From Microbacterium paludicola (GTDB taxonomy: Bacteria > Actinomycetota > Actinomycetes > Actinomycetales > Microbacteriaceae): a stretch of 64,000 bases of DNA. Below the pieces are notes generated by a model. That model made no database searches, was not told where the DNA came from, and was given only the letters and a program-made list of their open reading frames with translations. Made by a program: the position numbers and the translations under genes. Of this stretch, positions 16,830-25,443 are shown one piece after another. The stretch lies in assembly GCF_015235415.1 (NCBI RefSeq), contig NZ_JADGLL010000009.1:17148-81147 (forward strand), given 5' to 3'. Numbering within the stretch: position 1 is the stretch's first letter; the number at the start of each line of letters is the position of its first letter.

Positions 16830-18206
16830 TCACTCGTCGGAGGCGCTCGCCACCTCTTCCTCGGCCGCGTCGGTCTTCGGGTAGTGCGTTCCGGCGTACT
16901 GCTCGAGCCACGGCATCGGGTCGATCGCCTGATTGTTCGGCAGGCGCAGCTCGAAGTGGAGGTGGGCGCCGAACGAGCGGCCCGTGTTGCCGACGAGGCC
17001 GATCACGTCGCCGACCTCAACCTGCTGGCCCTGACTGACGCGCAGCGAACCGTACTGCATGTGCGCGTAGTGGCTCGTGATCATCTCGCCGTCGATGACG
17101 TGGTCGATGTAGACGTTCACGCCGTAGGCGCCGCCCGACTCGGTGGCGATGCGCACCGTGCCGTCGGCGATCGCCTGCACGGGCGCCCCGTTGCCGGGCG
17201 TGAAGTCGATTCCCTCGTGGAGGCGACCCCAGCGCTGCCCGAACGAGTACGACTTGCTCGTGCCCAGGGCGATTGGCCACTGGATGTCGGCCGTCGGGTC
17301 GTTCACGTAGAAGGCGTTCGCCGTGTTGATGCCGGTGACCTCGGCGAGCTCGGCGAACGTGGCGGTCTCGTAACCGGCCGAGCTCTGCACCTCTGCGTTC
17401 TTCACCTCGGCGGGGGCGACGAAGGCCTGGATCTCCTGCTCCGTCTCGTCGGCGGCGGCGATCGAGACGCCTGCAGCGGCCGAGGCGCTCTTCGTGGGCG
17501 CGAGCGCGGAGAACGGAGTGGTCATCCCCACGGCGAGAAGTCCGACGACGCCGAAGGCGCTGATCGAGGCCGTGAGCGTGGCGACGCGGCGGACGGTGGC
17601 GGGCCGGCCGCGGTGCGCGGGGCGGGCCTTCGTCTGCGGAGCCGGGCGCGGCTCATCCGACGCGATCGGGGTCTCGCCCGTGAAGTTCAGGGCACGTGCC
17701 GCCTCGATGAAGAGATCGACGGGCTCGTCCGCCGGCTCTTCGGCCGTGGCGGCCTCGATGACCTCGGCCACAGGCTCCTCGGCGACGCGCGACGCCTCGG
17801 CCGCGGGCTGCTCCACGGCGGACTGCGTGACCGTCGGCTCGTCGGCGATGGCGGGCTTCGCGGCGGCGGGTTCCTCAGTCGAGAGGAACGGCAGGTGCAG
17901 CACGGGCTCGCTCGGCACGGGGACCGCAGGCACGGCCGCGGCGGAGCGCACGCGCGAGGACCGGCGAGTGAGGGGCGCGACCTCGGCGAGCATCTCGGGC
18001 AGGGGCTCCGAGGCGTTCATCGCGGTGTGCGGTGCGCGGGCGCGGAGCTCACGGCGCGACAGCGGCGCCTCGACTTCCGGGCGCGGCGCTGCGACGCGAC
18101 GTGAGCGGCGCGTGGGCGCGGACTCAGACGGGGGGACGTCGAAGGGCACAGAGAGACTTTCGGGTTGGTGCGCCGAGGCACTTTGGGGAGGGTCGGCGAG
18201 GGGCAC
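16830..18206 (-). CDS. M23-family cell-wall endopeptidase, membrane-anchored
   Basis: A 458-residue zinc peptidase of the LytM/lysostaphin type that cuts peptidoglycan cross-bridges. Residues 1-205 form a low-complexity cytoplasmic region rich in Pro, Ala, Glu and Arg. A single transmembrane helix spans about 206-232. The outside part ends in the M23 domain (about 318-425), with zinc ligands His330 and Asp334 in HEGIDF and His417 in HLHFEL, plus His382. The start is uncertain: GTG at 18206 gives the full frame, but its ribosome binding site is weak, and a later start inside the disordered region would still keep the helix. Two hydrophobic-repeat-free basic stretches precede the helix. It is monocistronic. 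Confidence 0.85.
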   Translation of the reverse strand: MPLADPPQSASAHQPESLSVPFDVPPSESAPTRRSRRVAAPRPEVEAPLSRRELRARAPHTAMNASEPLPEMLAEVAPLTRRSSRVRSAAAVPAVPVPSEPVLHLPFLSTEEPAAAKPAIADEPTVTQSAVEQPAAEASRVAEEPVAEVIEAATAEEPADEPVDLFIEAARALNFTGETPIASDEPRPAPQTKARPAHRGRPATVRRVATLTASISAFGVVGLLAVGMTTPFSALAPTKSASAAAGVSIAAADETEQEIQAFVAPAEVKNAEVQSSAGYETATFAELAEVTGINTANAFYVNDPTADIQWPIALGTSKSYSFGQRWGRLHEGIDFTPGNGAPVQAIADGTVRIATESGGAYGVNVYIDHVIDGEMITSHYAHMQYGSLRVSQGQQVEVGDVIGLVGNTGRSFGAHLHFELRLPNNQAIDPMPWLEQYAGTHYPKTDAAEEEVASASDE

Positions 18207-18344
18207 GGGTTCATCGTCGTCCGTCTCGGGTGACAGAGTAACGATTGGGTAAACACTAACCGGTTGCGACTGAAAACGCCATGTGCGGCACTCCCTGTGG
18301 GCGGGACCGGAGTCGGCAGCCCGCTGTGGACGACCGATCGGGCG

Positions 18345-19136
18345 TCATCCGAGGATCCGTTCGCGCAGACGCTCATAGAGTTCTGGCCCGCCGGTGATCG
18401 CCAGGTGCCGGCCGAACTCGTCGGGCGCGAACCAGCCGGTGCGCCCGCCCGCCTCGTCGACCAGCAGCCGCCCCGCGGCGATGTCCCACGGTCGCAGTCC
18501 GCGCTCGAAGTACCCGTCGAGGCGCCCCGCCGCGACGAACGCGAGGTCGAGCGACGCGGCGCCGATCCGGCGGATGTCGCGCGCGAGCGGCATTGCACGC
18601 CGCAGCGTCTCGAGGTCGCCGGTGTGAGTGCGCGGGTCGTAGCCGAGCCCGGTTCCGAGCAGCGCTCCCGCCGGCGCGTCCGTGTTCACCTGCAGCCGGA
18701 TGTCGCCCAGCCAGGCCCCCTCGCCCTCCGCCGCGCGGAACGTCTCGCCGAGGGTGGGAGCGTGAACGACGCCGGCGAGCGCGCGCCACTCCCCCGGGTC
18801 GACCGAGCCGCTCACCGCGGCGATCGAGACGGCCCAGGACGGGATCCCGAACGCGTAGTTGACGGTGCCGTCGATCGGATCGACCACCCAGGTGATGCCG
18901 CTCGTGCCCTCCGCGTCTCCCGACTCCTCGCCGAGGAACCCGTCCTCGGGCCGCGCCGCCGCGAGGCGGCTGCGGATGAGGGCCTCGACCTCGCGGTCGG
19001 CCTCGGTGACGATATCGGCGAGCGTCGACTTCGAGGCCGCGATCGCGACCCCCGCGACGCGTCGGCGGTGGGCGAGCTCGCCCGCCTCCTCGGCGATGGC
19101 GCGGGCGATCTCCTGGAGTTCGAGCGGCGAGGTCAT
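18345..19136 (-). CDS. Inositol monophosphatase-family phosphatase
   Basis: A 263-residue Mg-dependent phosphatase. The three metal-binding motifs are intact: GEESG (about 69-73), DPIDGTVNYAFG (about 85-96) and PWDIAAG (about 214-220). In actinobacteria such enzymes act on inositol-1-phosphate, histidinol-phosphate or fructose-1,6-bisphosphate; the sequence alone does not separate these. ATG at 19136 lacks a ribosome binding site and lies six bases after TACCGT, so it is probably leaderless. Confidence 0.88.
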   Translation of the reverse strand: MTSPLELQEIARAIAEEAGELAHRRRVAGVAIAASKSTLADIVTEADREVEALIRSRLAAARPEDGFLGEESGDAEGTSGITWVVDPIDGTVNYAFGIPSWAVSIAAVSGSVDPGEWRALAGVVHAPTLGETFRAAEGEGAWLGDIRLQVNTDAPAGALLGTGLGYDPRTHTGDLETLRRAMPLARDIRRIGAASLDLAFVAAGRLDGYFERGLRPWDIAAGRLLVDEAGGRTGWFAPDEFGRHLAITGGPELYERLRERILG

Positions 19137-19181
19137 GCCTTCACGGTATCGGGGCCGGATGACGGCCCTCCGTGCGGGCGC

Positions 19182-20258
19182 TCAGCGCGGCGGCATATGC
19201 CCGCCCCGGTCACCCGGGTACGGCGGGACCGGCGGGACCGGGGGCTGCGGCGCCTGAGGCACCGGCGGCACGGGCGCCGGAGCCTGCTGCGCGGGCGGCT
19301 GCTGCTGCATGGGCGACTGCGGAGCCGAGGTGGGCGTCTGGAACACCGTGGGGACACCCGTGTAGTAGGCGTTCCAGTCGGGGGAACCGTCGGGCATCAC
19401 CGGAAGCGGCGTGCGACCGTCGGCGTAGGTCGGCCACTGCTGAAGCTGCGGCGCCGCCTGCGGCACGCCGTAGCCCGGTGCCGCGGCGTACGGGGCGGGG
19501 CGCGGCTTCTTCGGAGCGAACAGGGCGTTCAGCAGCGGGATCATCAGCGTGCCCACGACGGCGAGGATCGCGAGGGCGACCACCACCCGCCAGTAGAACT
19601 CGTGGAAGTCGAACGTGTCGGCGAAGGCGAGGAAGAAGAGGAGCATCAGCACCAGAGCGCCGGTGAGCGCGGTCGTGGCGATCGTGATGGCTCGGGTGAA
19701 CGTGGTGACGTGGCGCTGGTGCGCCTTCCACAGGAAGTGCTGCGTCCACACCGCGAGCTGCACGAGACCGATCGCGAGCAGGAGATGCCAGATGCGCTCG
19801 GCGACGTTCTCGTCGGTGTAGGTGTCGCCGAAGTCGGTTTCGACCACCTCGAAAGGCGCCCAGATCTTCACGGCGCCGACGAGCAGCACGAGCACCCAGC
19901 CGACCATGCTGGCGAGCACGAGCCACGGGGGCCGCCGCTCGGCGAGGCTCGCCTCAAGCAGCACGCAGGCCGAGAATCCGGCGAGGAGCACGATGGTGGC
20001 GAGGAGCACGATGGTGAGGAACGCGCGCCCGACGAGCTCGTTGCCCTGCGGGCCGATCAGCACCCACACGACGCAGACGATGGCCGCCGCGATCAGCGCG
20101 CCGATCGCGATCCAGATCGCGCCGCGCAGCACCTTCGGCATGCCGGGCACCTGCGGGCGTCCGGGCTCGGCGGCGGGCGCGGTGCCCTGAGCGGGTGCCT
20201 GATGCGGCGCCTGCTGCTGCGGCGCCGGCTCGTACGGCGCACCGTTCGGTGTCGACAT
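19182..20258 (-). CDS. Multi-pass membrane protein with proline-rich tails, unknown function
   Basis: A 358-residue protein I cannot assign. The N-terminal 40 residues are Pro/Gln/Ala-rich (QQQAPHQAPAQG). About six hydrophobic helices follow between residues 45 and 245, interrupted by a conserved-looking loop WAPFEVVETDFGDTYTDENVAERIWH. The C-terminal 110 residues are again Pro/Gln-rich and end in PPVPPVPPYPGDRGGHMPPR. Such proline-rich flanks occur on actinobacterial cell-envelope proteins. ATG at 20258 follows AAGGGGGA. It is 45 bases upstream of the IMPase gene on the same strand but that gene has its own start signal. Confidence 0.75.
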   Translation of the reverse strand: MSTPNGAPYEPAPQQQAPHQAPAQGTAPAAEPGRPQVPGMPKVLRGAIWIAIGALIAAAIVCVVWVLIGPQGNELVGRAFLTIVLLATIVLLAGFSACVLLEASLAERRPPWLVLASMVGWVLVLLVGAVKIWAPFEVVETDFGDTYTDENVAERIWHLLLAIGLVQLAVWTQHFLWKAHQRHVTTFTRAITIATTALTGALVLMLLFFLAFADTFDFHEFYWRVVVALAILAVVGTLMIPLLNALFAPKKPRPAPYAAAPGYGVPQAAPQLQQWPTYADGRTPLPVMPDGSPDWNAYYTGVPTVFQTPTSAPQSPMQQQPPAQQAPAPVPPVPQAPQPPVPPVPPYPGDRGGHMPPR

Positions 20259-20366
20259 GGAGATCCCCCTTCTCGATGCGGACCAGCGGCCCTGCGGGAT
20301 CATCCTGGCACGGGGCGAGCGCGCGCCGACAGGACGGTGGACAGCCCGGTGCCGGGAACGACGAAA

Positions 20367-20386
20367 CCCCCAGGTCTCCCTGGGGG
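20367..20386 (-). terminator. Terminator of tRNA-Tyr
   Basis: Perfect 8-bp stem CCCCCAGG (20367-20374) / CCTGGGGG (20379-20386) with loop TCTC; on the minus strand it is followed by TTTCG. It lies 13 bases after the tRNA. Confidence 0.8.
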
Positions 20387-20398
20387 CTTCGATCGGTG

Positions 20399-20480
20399 TG
20401 GCAAGTGAGGGATTCGAACCCCCGAAGCATGACGCGGCTGATTTACAGTCAGCTCCCTTTGGCCGCTCGGGCAACTTGCC
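20399..20480 (-). tRNA. tRNA-Tyr (GTA)
   Basis: An 82-base class II tRNA on the minus strand: acceptor GGCAAGT/ACTTGCC with discriminator A, anticodon stem GCTGA/TCAGC with loop CTGTAAA (anticodon GTA), a long variable arm and T-arm GGGGGTTCGAATCCC. Confidence 0.96.
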
Positions 20481-20496
20481 AGGCGTACCCGACCGA

Positions 20497-20526
20497 CTTA
20501 TCCAGCCGACCGGAGACGCGTGTCAA
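20497..20526 (-). promoter_or_regulatory. Promoter of tRNA-Tyr
   Basis: On the minus strand a consensus -35 TTGACA (20521-20526) is followed after 18 bases by GATAAG (20497-20502), 16 bases before the tRNA. This is the clearest sigma-70-type promoter in the window. Confidence 0.7.
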
Positions 20527-20597
20527 TGTTACCTGCACCTTGCCGTGCACTGAAATCCAGCCCCTCGCCCCGGGCGCGGCGCGATCCTGCGTCGGTG

Positions 20598-21089
20598 TCA
20601 GGCGGCCTTCGCCAGCACCCGCTCGACGAAATCGCGCGTGCGGCGCTTGGTTCCGTCGATCTTCATGTCGACGCTCGTGCGGTACTCGTTGGGGGCGAGC
20701 GGCAGGGCCAGGCGCACGTTCTCGTGGCACGACAGATCGGCGCAGATGTAGGTGCCGACGCTGTCGCCGTGCTCCCCCGCGCTTCCCGCCTTCCGCGCGG
20801 TGAACAGCGCCACCTGGTTGCCCGGCTGCATCGTGCGGCAGATGTTGCAGAACGCCGAGCGCGCGTTCGACGCCCCGTCGGCCGCGCGCAGCACGACGCC
20901 CGCGAGTTCACCGTCGATCTCGGCCACGATGTAGCCGCGGCTGCGCGTGCGGGGGTCGCGCCAGGCGAGGAAGTCGAGGTGATCCCACTCCGTGAGCAGG
21001 AAGTCGTGGGGAAGGGCGATCGCGGACGCGTCGGTCCGCTCGGCGTTGACGAACGACTCGCGGATCTCCGCCTCGGTGAGCGCGCGCAT
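20598..21089 (-). CDS. FBP-domain (treble-clef zinc finger) protein, copy 2
   Basis: A 163-residue paralogue of the product of 11324-11809. Zinc ligands are Cys81, Cys84 (CNIC) and Cys116, Cys121 (CADLSC), with the same spacing as in copy 1 (Cys80, Cys83, Cys115, Cys120), and both start with an I-R-x-SFVNA segment. The C-terminus differs: KRRTRDFVERVLAKAA. ATG at 21089 is chosen for the GGGAGG ribosome binding site seven bases upstream. A role in ribosome or EF-G rescue is suggested only by the family name. Confidence 0.78.
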   Translation of the reverse strand: MRALTEAEIRESFVNAERTDASAIALPHDFLLTEWDHLDFLAWRDPRTRSRGYIVAEIDGELAGVVLRAADGASNARSAFCNICRTMQPGNQVALFTARKAGSAGEHGDSVGTYICADLSCHENVRLALPLAPNEYRTSVDMKIDGTKRRTRDFVERVLAKAA

Positions 21090-21203
21090 GCAAACCTCCC
21101 GGATGTCTGCCGGATCCGCCGTCGCGCGGATCCCTGACGAGTCTACGAATCCCTGACGACGTGGGGCCTCGGCTGGGCGACGCGACGCAAGTAGGCTGGC
21201 GCC

Positions 21204-21692
21204 ATGGCTGACAGTTCTTTCGACATCGTGTCCAAGGTCGACAAGCAGGAGGCGGACAACGCCCTCAACCAGGCCCGCAAGGAGGTCGAGCAGCGCTACG
21301 ACTTCAAGGGAACGGATGCGTCGATCGCCTGGAGCGGCGAGCAGATCCTGATCACCGCCAACAGCGAGGAGCGCGCCAAGGCGGTGCTCGACGTGTTCCA
21401 GTCGAAGCTCATCAAGCGCGGCATCTCGCTGAAGAGCCTCGAGTCGGGCGAGCCGACCCCGAGCGGCAAGGAGTTCAAGCTCGTCTCCAGCCTCAAGGAC
21501 GGCATCTCGCAGGAGAACGCGAAGAAGATCGGCAAGATCATCCGCGACGAGGCCCCGAAGGGCGTCAAGTCGCAGATCCAGGGCGACGAGCTGCGCGTGT
21601 CGAGCAAGAGCCGCGACGACCTGCAGGAGGTCATCCGCCTCCTCAAGGCCGCCGATCTCGACATCGATCTGCAGTTCATCAACTACCGCTGA
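21204..21692 (+). CDS. YajQ-family nucleotide-binding protein
   Basis: A 162-residue protein of the YajQ family (UPF0234), two ferredoxin-like domains that bind nucleotides; a Xanthomonas member binds cyclic di-GMP. The start [23 protein letters not shown] and the [10 protein letters not shown] and [19 protein letters not shown] segments are typical. Length is normal. ATG at 21204 lies six bases after TAGGCT (21192-21197) with no ribosome binding site, so it is leaderless. A weak hairpin follows the stop. Confidence 0.93.
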   Translation: MADSSFDIVSKVDKQEADNALNQARKEVEQRYDFKGTDASIAWSGEQILITANSEERAKAVLDVFQSKLIKRGISLKSLESGEPTPSGKEFKLVSSLKDGISQENAKKIGKIIRDEAPKGVKSQIQGDELRVSSKSRDDLQEVIRLLKAADLDIDLQFINYR

Positions 21693-21789
21693 TCCCACCG
21701 GCGAAGCCCGGCCGGGATGGCCCCGCGTACGAGCGCCACTGAGCGGCACGACGCCGGGCTGCACCCTGCTGGGCCTGCCTCTGCTCGCG

Positions 21790-21795
21790 TAGAAT
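21790..21795 (+). promoter_or_regulatory. Candidate promoter of the GntR gene
   Basis: TAGAAT is a good -10 hexamer 91 bases upstream of the GntR start and would give a leader of roughly 85 bases. No -35 is evident. Confidence 0.4.
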
Positions 21796-21885
21796 GACGA
21801 GGATCTGATCGCTGCGGGCGCGGTTGGCGTGTGCAGCACGCTCCCCTCCTCAGCCGCGCGATCCCACAGCCATGGCAGGAGTTGA

Positions 21886-22509
21886 ATGAGCGGCCTGACG
21901 CCGATCGACAAGGGCAAGCAGCTGCTGGCGGACTCGGTCTTCCAGTACCTGGGTGCCGCGATCATCGATGGAACCCTCGAGCAGGGTTCGCGCATCCGCG
22001 ATGCCGAGCTCGCCGAGAAGCTGAACGTGTCGCGCATGCCGATCCGCGAGGCGCTGCAGCGCCTGGAGCGCATCGGCCTGGTCGAGATGATGCCCAGCCG
22101 CTACACGCGGGTGACGGTCGTCACCGACGAGCTCGTCCGCGCCTCGCTCGCCTACGCCGGCTACAAGTGCGGCATCGAGATCTACGCCACGCTGCCGAGC
22201 ATGACCGACGAGCAGGCCGACCACGCCGTCGAGCTGCTCGATGCGATGGACGGCGCCCTCGGCGACGCCGCGGCCTCGATCGCCGCCCGCATCGCCTTCT
22301 CGCGGTACATCGCCTCGCTGACCGCCGAGAACGTCTACAAGCAGCACCTCGAGGATCTCGACCTCGCCCTCGAGCGCAACCTGACCCACGTGGGTCCCGT
22401 CGTCTCCGACGACGAGCTGCGCGAGAACTACCGCCGGCTGCGCGAGGCCATCCGCGCGCGCGACAAGGTCGCCGCCGAGCGTCTCGTCCGCGAGCAGTTC
22501 GGCCTCTGA
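21886..22509 (+). CDS. GntR-family transcriptional regulator
   Basis: A 207-residue regulator. The N-terminal winged helix-turn-helix (about 12-78) includes AAIIDGTLEQGSRIRDAELAEKLNVSRMPIREALQRLERIGLVEM, the GntR signature. The C-terminal helical domain (about 85-205) resembles the FCD fold, which binds small organic acids, but a full set of metal ligands is not evident. ATG at 21886 follows AGGAG. The neighbouring alpha/beta hydrolase is convergent, so no target is obvious from context. Confidence 0.88.
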   Translation: MSGLTPIDKGKQLLADSVFQYLGAAIIDGTLEQGSRIRDAELAEKLNVSRMPIREALQRLERIGLVEMMPSRYTRVTVVTDELVRASLAYAGYKCGIEIYATLPSMTDEQADHAVELLDAMDGALGDAAASIAARIAFSRYIASLTAENVYKQHLEDLDLALERNLTHVGPVVSDDELRENYRRLREAIRARDKVAAERLVREQFGL

Positions 22510-22519
22510 GGACAGCGGC

Positions 22520-23509
22520 TCAGTCCGAGGACGCCGCGAAGCCGCGGATCCAGCGATCCAGGCGGGCATACGCGTCGCGACGCACCGCGGGGTGCGACAG
22601 GAACACGTCGTGCAGCGCCCCGTCGAGGCGTTCGACCGTCACCGTCCGACCGAGCCGCAGCGACGCCCGCGCCACGTCCTCCACATACAGCACGGTGTCG
22701 GACCGGGTGAGGTCGTCGCTCCAGCGGACCGGCAGCGTGCTGCGCGCCGACAGCATGACGCACACGGGCGCCGTGATGCCGAGGCCCTTCGCCACGGCAT
22801 TGTGGCCGCCCAGGATGGCGTCGAGCCAGCCCGCATAGACAGGGAAGCCGGACGCGGGGCGCCAGTCCGCGTCGATCGACACGGGATCGTCGGGGTCGGC
22901 CGCCTCCTCCACCGCCCGCGAGTAGAAGCCGTGGTCGGTGATCCGGATCTTGTCCAGCGGACGCCACCGCGCGCGCAGTTCGACCATGGGCGACAAGGCG
23001 GTGCGGGCCACGGCGCTCAGCTGGAATTCGAGCCACGGGCTGTTGAGTACAAGCGCCGCGACCTCGTCGGGGTGCCGCGACGCCCACAGGCTCAGCACGA
23101 GGCCACCCGTCGAGTGGCCGAGCAGGATGAGCCGGCGCCCGTCGCTGTCGCCGCGCGCGTCGAGAGCCGCCCGGATGTCCTCGTCGTAGGTGGCGAGGTC
23201 GGTCACGTAGCCCGGCGTCTGCCACTCCCGCAGGCTGCGGCCGTACTTGCGCAGATCGAGCGCGAAGAACCGGGCGCCCCGATCCGTCCAGAACCGGGCG
23301 AGACGGCGCTGGAAGAAGTAGTCCGACCAGCCGTGCACGTACAGCACGTCGACGTTCTCGAGCAGCCGCGGCCGCTGCCAGAACCGCCGCGGAGCGGGGA
23401 GGTGCCGCACCACCGTGGCGACGACCTCGCCCTCCTCATCCGCGCCCAGCGGCAGCGTCAGGGCCTCGAACCCCTCACCGAGGACATCGGCGACCCATGT
23501 GGCGGACAC
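22520..23509 (-). CDS. Alpha/beta hydrolase (serine aminopeptidase/lysophospholipase-like)
   Basis: A 329-residue hydrolase with nucleophile Ser133 in LLGHSTGGL, an oxyanion region YVHGWSDYFFQ (57-67) and a likely catalytic His in the C-terminal DGALHDVFLS. The lid region and the motif LDLRKYGRS match monoacylglycerol-lipase-like proteins of actinobacteria. GTG at 23509 has no ribosome binding site; TAGGCT (23517-23522) ends seven bases upstream, so the gene is probably leaderless. Substrate unknown. Confidence 0.85.
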   Translation of the reverse strand: MSATWVADVLGEGFEALTLPLGADEEGEVVATVVRHLPAPRRFWQRPRLLENVDVLYVHGWSDYFFQRRLARFWTDRGARFFALDLRKYGRSLREWQTPGYVTDLATYDEDIRAALDARGDSDGRRLILLGHSTGGLVLSLWASRHPDEVAALVLNSPWLEFQLSAVARTALSPMVELRARWRPLDKIRITDHGFYSRAVEEAADPDDPVSIDADWRPASGFPVYAGWLDAILGGHNAVAKGLGITAPVCVMLSARSTLPVRWSDDLTRSDTVLYVEDVARASLRLGRTVTVERLDGALHDVFLSHPAVRRDAYARLDRWIRGFAASSD

Positions 23510-23577
23510 GCCTGCCAGCCTACGAGGGCGTGCTCGTCAGGCTGTCCGCCGCGCGGGCCCGTGCCGGCCGCGCGCAC

Positions 23578-23617
23578 GAAGGGGGCCAGATCGAACCCGA
23601 TCGATCTTGCCCCCTTC
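23578..23617 (-). terminator. Terminator of the GH1 operon
   Basis: Strong hairpin: GAAGGGGGC and AGATCGA on one arm (23578-23594) pair with TCGATCT and GCCCCCTTC on the other (23601-23617), with one internal mismatch and a 6-base loop. It lies 19 bases after the beta-glucosidase stop. Confidence 0.85.
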
Positions 23618-23635
23618 GCTCTGCGCAGCGTCACC

Positions 23636-25018
23636 TCACGCCGGGGCGTCCTCTCCCGCGAGGAAGTCCTTCAACCAGCGGGCGCTGCGCTTCGGCGTGC
23701 GCTTCTGCGACTCGAAGTCGACGTGCACGATGCCGAAGCGGCGTGAGTACCCCCATGCCCACTCGAAGTTGTCGATCAGCGACCACACGAAGTAGCCAGC
23801 GAGCGGCAGCCCTTTCTCCACGGCCTCGAGGCACGCCCCGACGTGCTGCGCCAGATAGTCCGTGCGCTCGACGTCGTTGATCGATCCATCCGGCTCCAGG
23901 GTATCGACGTACGTGGAGCCGTTCTCCGTGATGTACAGCGGCAGCTCCGGCGCGATCGCGTGCGCCTGCTCAAGCACGTCCACCATGCCATCCGGATGGA
24001 TGGGCCACCCCGCAAACGTGCGCGGCGCGCCCGTGTCGACGAACTCGATTGACTCGCTGCCGGGGTAGGCGCTCGCCTCGCCGCGGTCGTTCTGCACGCG
24101 CGCCTCGCCCGCGCGCACGGTGTGCCGACTGTAGTAGTTGATGCCGAGGAAGTCGATCGGCGCGGCGATCACCGGCAGGTCCTCCGACTGCCCGGCGAAC
24201 CACGCCTGCTCGCCGAGATCGGCGACGACGTCCTCCGGATACGCGCCGCGCAGCACCGGGTCGAGGAACAGCCGGTTGCTGAGGCCGTCGATGCGACGCG
24301 CTGCGTCGAGGTCGGCGGGCGCGTCACTAGCGGGCTTTACTGAGTACAGGTTGAGCGTGATGCCGACCTGCGCATCCGACGGCAGCGCGTCGCGCAAGGC
24401 GGGCATCGCGAGGCCGTGGCCCAGCAGCAGGTGATGCGCGGCGCGCGCAGCACGCGAGCCCTCCTGACGCCCCGGGGCGTGGTGCCCGCTGCCGTAGCCG
24501 AGGAACGCCGAGCACCACGGCTCGTTGAGCGTGATCCAGTGCTTCACGATGTCGCCGAGCTCCTCCGCGACGCGCGCGGAGTACTCCGCGAACCGCAGCG
24601 CGGTATCGCGGTTCAGCCAGCCGTCGCGGTCTTCGAGGGTCTGGGGCAGATCCCAGTGGTACAGCGTCGCCCATGGCGTGATGCCGCGCTCGAGCAGCTG
24701 CTCGGCGAGACGGCGATAGAACCCGATCCCCGCCGCATTCACGGGCCCACTCCCGTCCGCCTGGATGCGGGGCCACGCGATCGAGAACCGGTAGGCGTCT
24801 AGCCCCAGGTCGGCCATGATCGCGACGTCGTCCGCGTACAGGTGGTAGTGGTCGTCAGCGATGTCGCCCGTGTCGCCGTTCGCGACACGGCCGGGCGTGT
24901 GGCTGAAGGTGTCCCAGATGCTCGGACCCCGGCCGTCCTCCGCGACCGCGCCCTCGATCTGGTACGACGCTGTCGCCGATCCCCAGACGAACGACGGCGG
25001 AAAATGCGTGCGCTGCAT
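23636..25018 (-). CDS. GH1 family beta-glucosidase
   Basis: A 460-residue cytoplasmic family 1 glycosidase that removes terminal beta-linked glucose (or galactose/fucose) by a retaining mechanism. The acid/base is Glu166 in TLNEPW and the nucleophile Glu365 in YITENGS; the N-terminal signature FVWGSATASYQIEGA is intact. No signal peptide, so its substrate must be imported intact, in keeping with the ABC importer upstream. ATG at 25018 lies one base after the stop of the tautomerase gene and has AAGGAGG. It is the last gene of the VOC-AKR-tautomerase-GH1 unit. Presence of tautomerase and reductase genes hints that the aglycone or sugar is further modified. Confidence 0.95.
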   Translation of the reverse strand: MQRTHFPPSFVWGSATASYQIEGAVAEDGRGPSIWDTFSHTPGRVANGDTGDIADDHYHLYADDVAIMADLGLDAYRFSIAWPRIQADGSGPVNAAGIGFYRRLAEQLLERGITPWATLYHWDLPQTLEDRDGWLNRDTALRFAEYSARVAEELGDIVKHWITLNEPWCSAFLGYGSGHHAPGRQEGSRAARAAHHLLLGHGLAMPALRDALPSDAQVGITLNLYSVKPASDAPADLDAARRIDGLSNRLFLDPVLRGAYPEDVVADLGEQAWFAGQSEDLPVIAAPIDFLGINYYSRHTVRAGEARVQNDRGEASAYPGSESIEFVDTGAPRTFAGWPIHPDGMVDVLEQAHAIAPELPLYITENGSTYVDTLEPDGSINDVERTDYLAQHVGACLEAVEKGLPLAGYFVWSLIDNFEWAWGYSRRFGIVHVDFESQKRTPKRSARWLKDFLAGEDAPA

Positions 25019-25019
25019 C

Positions 25020-25382
25020 TCAGGCCTCCTTCGCGGGCGACAGCCAGTCGCCGTCGCCGTTCTCGTGAAGCGCGATCAGGATGTCGTCACGCTTGATCCC
25101 GAGCGCCGCGAGCCGGTCGACGACCAGGCCCGCGCCCCGCTGCTTCACCTCGGGCGTGTATCCGTTGTAGGCGAGGATCTGGATGAAGACGATGTCGGAC
25201 CGGTCGGCATCGGGAAAGGTGCGGCTGTAGAACAGGTCACCCTGCTCGTGCACGCTGAAGATCTGAAAGAGGTCGTCGGCGGGAAAGTCCCAACCTTCGA
25301 CCAGGCCCGCGTGGATCGCCGCGCTGATCTGGGGGCGGAGCTCCGCCAGGTGGCTGTGAAGGTCGACTCTGACAAGTGGCAT
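25020..25382 (-). CDS. Tautomerase-superfamily protein
   Basis: A 120-residue protein starting MPLVRVDL. After removal of Met, Pro1 would be the catalytic base, the hallmark of 4-oxalocrotonate tautomerase/MIF relatives. Its length and the segments SVHEQGDLFYSRTFPDADRSD and FIQILAYNGYTPEVKQ place it in the Tautomerase_2 group (about 120-130 residues, double length) rather than the 62-residue 4-OT. Family members tautomerise enol/keto acids or dehalogenate. It sits between an aldo/keto reductase and a beta-glucosidase, which suggests it acts on an oxidised sugar or an aromatic aglycone; the actual reaction is unknown. Confidence 0.82.
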   Translation of the reverse strand: MPLVRVDLHSHLAELRPQISAAIHAGLVEGWDFPADDLFQIFSVHEQGDLFYSRTFPDADRSDIVFIQILAYNGYTPEVKQRGAGLVVDRLAALGIKRDDILIALHENGDGDWLSPAKEA

Positions 25383-25443
25383 CTTCTGCTGCTTCTCTCT
25401 CTGTGTGTTCTATCCGTCGTCGGTGGTCAGTGAGCCGCTCGGC

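Noticed and set aside
24124..24138. TGTAGTAGTTGATGC in the beta-glucosidase gene, resembling half of the RpiR-like operator.
   Set aside because: Only one half-site is present, and it lies inside a coding region on conserved codons. TGTAG half-sites at 31267 and 30279 were rejected for the same reason.
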